A DNA stretch of 64,000 nucleotides from Dentipellis sp. KUC8613 (Eukaryota > Basidiomycota > Agaricomycetes > Russulales > Hericiaceae). Where the stretch lies: contig NSJX01000019.1 in NCBI GenBank assembly GCA_002286715.1, positions 186,001-250,000 on the forward strand. Direction: 5' to 3'. Below the pieces are notes generated by a model. It did not search any database. It worked only from the letters and a program-made list of their open reading frames with translations, and was not told where the DNA came from. Shown one piece after another: positions 59,394-64,000 of the stretch. The position numbers and the translations under genes are program-made. Position 1 is the first letter of the stretch. Every line of letters begins with the position of its first letter.

Positions 59394-59851
59394 ATGTCCT
59401 AGTATGCTTTCTCATCTTTGCAGCGCTTTCTTTCGTGTCAACTGATGATCTATGCGCGGTGCGACAGCGTCATCCTCGGCCGGGCCATCAAAACCGAATA
59501 CCTCGCGCTCGGCACGCTGCTGAGCACGGTGGGCCTCTCGTACCTCGCCACCGCGGGCGGGTCGAAGGACAAGGCGAGCGCACCGAAGCAGACGCTGCAG
59601 CAGGTCAAGGACGCCGTGACGTTTGACTCGAAGTCCAAGTGCGTGGTCATCCCTTACGCTTCTGCTCATGTTATTTCGAGTGCAGACGCTGACTCGGCGT
59701 GTATTTTTTGCGTGTGCGCGTGCGTGCAGGGAGGAGGAGGACTTGTACGTGTTTTATATATTCCTTCTATTGCGCGATCCGTCGACAGCTTACCAGGATG
59801 TCCAGCATCAAGAACTTTATTGCGGAGGCGGAGAAGGACTCGAAGCATTGA
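59394..59851 (+). CDS. ATP19: Mitochondrial ATP synthase subunit k (Atp19-like), 79 aa
   Basis: Four exons (59394-59401, 59468-59638, 59730-59744, 59806-59851) sum to exactly 80 codons. The protein starts MSYVILGRAIKTEYLALGTL, with a hydrophobic segment up to GLSYLATAGGSK, a polar middle (KQTLQQVKDAVTFDSKSK) and the acidic end EEEDFIKNFIAEAEKDSKH. ILGR, EYLALGTL, YLATxGGSK and the terminal EEExFIxxFIxEAEK match fungal Atp19, a small Fo subunit linked with ATP synthase dimers in the inner membrane. The first coding exon has only 8 nt and the third 15 nt, so the gene is easily missed or wrongly started. Confidence 0.88.
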
Positions 59852-60375
59852 GTGGAGGGGCGCGTTCATGTTGCTTTAGACTGAGTGCTTGCGACGAGGG
59901 AGGGCAGAGAATAAAAGGCTCTCGTTTGCTTTCCTTTCTCCGTCTGCTCTGGGTGGTGTGTCTGGTTGAATTTGAGTTCTGCAAGAATTACGCGCAGGCT
60001 GTCGGACGGACTGCGAATTCAACTTGCATTCAGCATTCGGTCCTGTGTATTGCGACCTCGGTTTCATATCTGTGTTTTGACCCGCACTTGAGCGAAATAT
60101 TGAAATGGGGTTCCAAGTCTGCGAGAGAATTTGAAGAGTGAGCCGAAGTCCCGAGTTGCGACATAGATACGCTCCCCATTCGGGCATAGAGACCGTCAAA
60201 GAAGACCGCCTCGAACACCACACTCTAATTACCCCCTTCCTTTCTTTACCCACCCACTACGCGTTGGTTCACTTCATGCACAACCGCAACACAAGACTAC
60301 CCATCTAGCATCTTACCGCAAAGTTATAGGACTCTAGGCACACGACCAACTGAACTCCAACGTTCACCGCCCGGC
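59852..60375. other. Intergenic
   Basis: 3' flank of the Atp19-like gene and C/A-rich leader of the next plus-strand gene. No gene seen. Confidence 0.5.
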
Positions 60376-62057
60376 ATGACAACCACCACCACCGCGCCCC
60401 CACCCGTGTCCGCCCCCGCACCTGCACCAGTAGCAAAACCGCCCCCACGACCTCTGCAGCTGCGACACATTGACACGTCCACATCCGCCTCCACGTCCAC
60501 AAGTCCCCCGCCGTCCTCGTCCTCGCAATCCCCGCCGCAGACAGCACCCCTGCCCGGCCGCAGGCAGCCCTCGCGCCGCCAGTCGTCAATCTCGTACCTC
60601 CCGCCCGACAGCGCGCGGCAATGGAGCGTGCGGTCGCCCGTGTCGCCCGGCGCGGGCCTCGGGAGGAGCGCCAGCATGTCGCAGTCGCAGGCACAGGCGG
60701 CGAGCATGCAGGCGGCGCGGTATAAGCGGCGGAGCACGGGCTCGTCAGGTCCTGGTCCCACCAACCCGAGCGCGCCGCTCACGCTTGCAGAAAAGTACGC
60801 CCTCCTTTCACCATCTTATTTGCCTACGTCGAACCATGTGCTGACGGGCAGCTGCCTCGCAGACACGCAGACCTGCTGCACTTCATCGCGCAGAAGGAGT
60901 CCAAGTGCCTCGAGCTGCGCGCCCAGCTCGCCGCGCACGAAGCGGAGCTGCTCACGCTCAAGCGGTCCTGGGAGCGCATCGTGCACCGCGACTTTGGGCG
61001 CGCGCACCCCGGGGCGGCGTTTGCGGCGCCGCCGGCTGCACCAGTTGCTACGAACGTGCCGCCGACGACGCTGGATGGGCTTGTGGGCGTGGGCAAGATG
61101 CTCGCTGCGGGTCTGAGCTCTGGTGCCGCCAGTACCGCGCCCGCGAATGCGAACGGAAATGCAAATGGGAACGTGGGCTCGCTCGCGGCGCGTCCGTCGC
61201 CGTTTGCGAAACGCACGCCGGGCGTGACGTCGGGGCATCGCTCGGAGTCGTCTACGTCCACGTCGACCACGACGGGCACGGGTGTGAGTGCGGGCACGCG
61301 ATTGTCGCAGTCGTCCGCATCGTCGCTGGGGCTGTCGGACGACGCGGGTGGGCTTGGGATTGTCATTGCGGAGGAGCTGGAGGCGACGGGTCTGGGCGGC
61401 AGGGCGAAGTCGCTGAGGCGGAGGTCTGGGGAGGTGAAGGCGAAGGCTGGGGCGGCAGCGGCGCAGAGGGAGGCGGAACGCGAGCGGGAGCGGGAGAAGG
61501 CGAAGGAGAGGGAGCGCGAGAGGGAGAGGGAGAAGCGGAATAGCAGTGGGGCGGGGATGGGGTCGTTGGCGTGGGTCGGGACCATGGGGCGCAAGCTGGA
61601 GGAGCTGCGCGAGGGCGAGACGTACGTATTCTACAGAGGGTCGACTTTGGTTAATTTTGGGACTAACGTATCCCGCAGGTTCACGAAGTCGCAGAAGCGC
61701 GCGTCCATTCTGCTTTCGGACGTCTCGCAGTCGATCTTTTCCGTGCTCTCGCCGCAAACGCCGTCGTTCCACACCCCGGCGTTGGCATCCCCGTCACCGT
61801 CTCGGGCCCCGTCGATGCGCACAGGGCTGTCCGCGTCCACGTCGCTGATGGACGACGATGGCGATGACGAGGAGGCGCGCGGGCTGGGGATGGCATTGAC
61901 GCCCGACTCGCCAGCGCCGAAAACGCCCATGTCTGCCCTGCAGCCTACGAGCAAACTCAACAACAACAGTATCAAAAGCAACACGAAGCTGAAGTCAAGC
62001 GCAAAGGCCCAGCAAGAGGCCGCGGAGGCGGACGACGACGACGAGTGGAACTGGTAG
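60376..62057 (+). CDS. DUF4048-like coiled-coil protein, 518 aa
   Basis: Three exons (60376-60794, 60863-61621, 61679-62057) sum to exactly 519 codons. The N-terminus is Thr/Pro/Ser-rich with basic patches (RRQPSRRQSSISYLPPDSAR). A coiled coil spans the first intron: LTLAEKHADLLHFIAQKESK and ELRAQLAAHEAELLTLKRSW. The middle is Ser/Thr/Ala-rich, then a charged helix with Arg/Glu runs (EREREREKAKERERERERE). The conserved-looking TMGRKLEELREGETFTKSQK and RASILLSDVSQSIFSVLSPQ follow, and the protein ends acidic with DDDDEWNW. The arrangement matches fungal DUF4048 proteins as I know them. Function is unknown. Confidence 0.8.
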
Positions 62058-64000
62058 ATCGCATCGTCCTGGCTTGCTTTCTGGATTTCGTTATTCGTAT
62101 TTGCGCCTTCTCTTACTTACTGCTCTCCTTCACGCGTATGATGCGGGCCTGGCTGTCCGTTTCGCGCTGTTTCCTTCCAGGCTGTTCAATTGGTGACATA
62201 CCCCGCGCTGCGGGTGGTGCGTTCCCCGTACACCCGTACCGCATACATATACATATACCGTCACCGTCACATAGGATCCGTCGCACTAGCCATACCCACC
62301 TCATGCATGCATATTTTGTCTACGTACAACCACACGTTCATAACGCCTACAATACACTCTAGATGATGTTTTACTGGTACGCCTGCGTGCCTGTTGTCCT
62401 ATGTATGTTCCGCCTGAGCGTACCTCTGCGGACGACCCACCTTCTCGGCCTCAATATCTATGATCACCCCCTCCACAGACCTCCGTGGTAATATCCACAG
62501 CCGGCTGGCTTCCTGTAGAGGTGCTGGCGTTCAGTTGCGCGGTACATACGAATGTCAGAAAAACCGCGCGAGCATTATAAAGCCTTATAATCACAAAAAT
62601 ACAAAAATTCAGAGGGGGTGTTTATAACCATTGTAATAAAGGCTGGATCTCTTATAATGTAGATTATAAGGGGTCTTGTAATATCCCTCAGACGAAAACA
62701 CAGCTGCCTACGCTTCTGCGCAACGTTTCCCCTCAAAACTTCGATGCAGCGCGTGTCCCAAGATACGCAAGAGTACTTCGATAGGAGCCAAAAAGTCTAT
62801 ACTATCAGCTACAGGCCGTGCAGGGCCGAACATAGAATTTACATTCATCACCATGTAGCATTTTCAATTCATTCCAAACCCTGGCAAGACCGAGACAGAA
62901 TGAACCCTGCCGTCGATACGCAACTATGTATATATTTTTCGCGGGAAGGGAGTCGTTGCTCGTTGAGCTATGGGCATTCAAAGTTTCGGGCACGAGGACC
63001 ATATCTTATCAGGACGTCATAATCATCTGAGCGGATAATAACGTCCCGGGTTACTATTTTTTGGTTATTATAAGGACGTTATAATCGACTTTGATTTTAA
63101 TGTCGGAGCGAATTTTCCGACAAAATCCGACTCACTGTTCTTTTCAACTTAACGGGATCGCACCGGAATGCAACCTCCATGTTTTCTGAAGCCTGCGTTC
63201 CGCCGTTGCCATGATCATGATACATAGTACGCCTACGGACGTCAGCTGTGCGCGCCTACACCGCACACCGCACCAGTGCTGAGACACCTGCACCTAGCAA
63301 AATGGTTCCGTAGACAACAGATATGGCCGGTGCCCCCGGACACTGCAACCCGCCAGCGCGTACATGCGCAGCCTCACGCACCCGGCGAAACTGCATCTCG
63401 TTTCACCACGAACGACACTGTCAATTGGGCCTCAGAAAGAGAGCAGTTCAGAAAAATTCGAGCATCGCACGTCTAGATCTAGACCTCATACTGACACCTT
63501 TACCAAGTTTCGACGGTACAGAAATTGCCTTTTTATGGTAATTGGAGGACTTAGTCATTCGTTGGAAAGCCAAAGCTCTTCGGCGGGAAGAAACAGACGT
63601 ACACCGCACTCCATATTTGGCTGCTTTACAGATGTAGTGAGGGAGCGTAGAAGAAGAGGAGCAGCTCCAAGGCGCGGGAGAGGCAAATGGAACGAGGCGG
63701 GACGCGGGGGAGGTTCCGGGGTCTTGGAAGGTAGAGTAAGGTAGTACCACACCCCCTGCTTTAAAGCGCCAGTAGTACCTCTCCTCCTCGTCCTCTCCTC
63801 AACGTCGTCTCTACCACCCCCTCGCCCTTCAATATCGCTGTTGACCAGCACATCTTTTGGGGTTTCCTCCGCCGTATTTGTCGGTCCCCAATCCCCGCGA
63901 TCGCGCCCCCGCCGCGCCGCGCTCCGCGCCTGCGCGCCCACTTTCCCCGCCTCCACGATCTCGCACCCCACAGCGTCCCGCCGCTTTAACACATACACCT
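62058..64000. other. Gene-free right end
   Basis: No protein gene was supported over 1.9 kb. It includes the MITE-like element described separately. From about 63750 to the edge the plus strand is pyrimidine-rich (CTCCTCCTCGTCCTCTCCTC), as in 5' leaders, so a plus-strand gene may start beyond the window; GCTTTAAAGC near 63758 could be its TATA region. Confidence 0.45.
62574..63085. mobile_element. MITE-like element with about 30-bp terminal inverted repeats
   Basis: The left end starts ATTATAAAGCCTTATAAT then AAAAATA. The reverse complement of the right end starts ATTATAACGTCCTTATAAT then AAAAAATA. Aligned with two small gaps they agree at about 25 of 30 positions. Each end is itself a short hairpin. 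A third hairpin, CTTATAAT-GTAG-ATTATAAG, lies at 62651-62670. The roughly 512-bp segment is less GC-rich than its surroundings and has no coding capacity. No clear target-site duplication was found, so the borders are tentative. Confidence 0.5.

Noticed and set aside
60816..61772. 318-codon minus-strand frame
   Set aside because: Composed of Arg/Leu/Pro runs mirroring the DUF4048-like gene; no independent support.

Overview
The window is nuclear DNA from a filamentous basidiomycete, most likely an Agaricomycete. The evidence is GC-rich genes broken by many introns of about 45-80 nt, GT-AG splice sites, intron-bearing tRNAs, and protein families typical of that group: a DUF6533 membrane protein, a DUF4048-like protein, a divergent large G-alpha subunit, and a protein combining CCCH fingers, an RRM and an RBR ligase. 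Nothing bacterial, plasmid-like or CRISPR-like was seen.

Left part (1-25 kb). A TRM4/NSUN2-type tRNA methyltransferase runs off the left edge. It is followed by a DUF6533 seven-helix protein with two micro-exons, an EF-hand-like protein with repeated GGF motifs, a cluster of three tRNA genes (Gln-CTG, Gln-TTG, Ile-AAT), and mitochondrial ribosome recycling factor with a histidine-rich insertion. Next are a SNF2/RING translocase of the Uls1 kind, a single-pass membrane protein, a Kar5/Tht1 nuclear-fusion protein, a Gtt1-like glutathione transferase, a coiled-coil protein of unknown function, and a small Som1-like gene that can only be seen by joining three short exons.

Middle part (25-47 kb). 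S-adenosylhomocysteinase is followed by an unrecognised 454-residue protein, a La-motif RNA-binding protein (LARP), a G-alpha subunit lacking the catalytic glutamine, a Pmp3-like plasma-membrane proteolipid, an alpha/beta hydrolase whose nucleophile lies on an 11-nt exon, a second tRNA-Gln(CTG), a diverged coding-like duplication, and the mitochondrial ornithine carrier.

Right part (48-64 kb). A GPI-anchored GH16 glucanase, a cysteine-rich orphan protein, the CCCH-RRM-RBR ubiquitin ligase, an Argonaute fragment (N, L1 and PAZ regions without MID/PIWI), ATP synthase subunit k (Atp19), a DUF4048-like protein, and a MITE-like element with terminal inverted repeats.

The genes do not form a pathway cluster; this is an ordinary mixed housekeeping and accessory stretch. 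Several genes link loosely: tRNA genes with a tRNA methyltransferase, several mitochondrial genes (RRF, Som1, Ort1, Atp19), and RNA-binding or RNA-silencing proteins near 52-58 kb. The most unusual items are the truncated Argonaute, the Q-to-S G-alpha, the CCCH-RRM-RBR fusion and the micro-exons. Exon joins were made by eye and have not been checked against transcripts.
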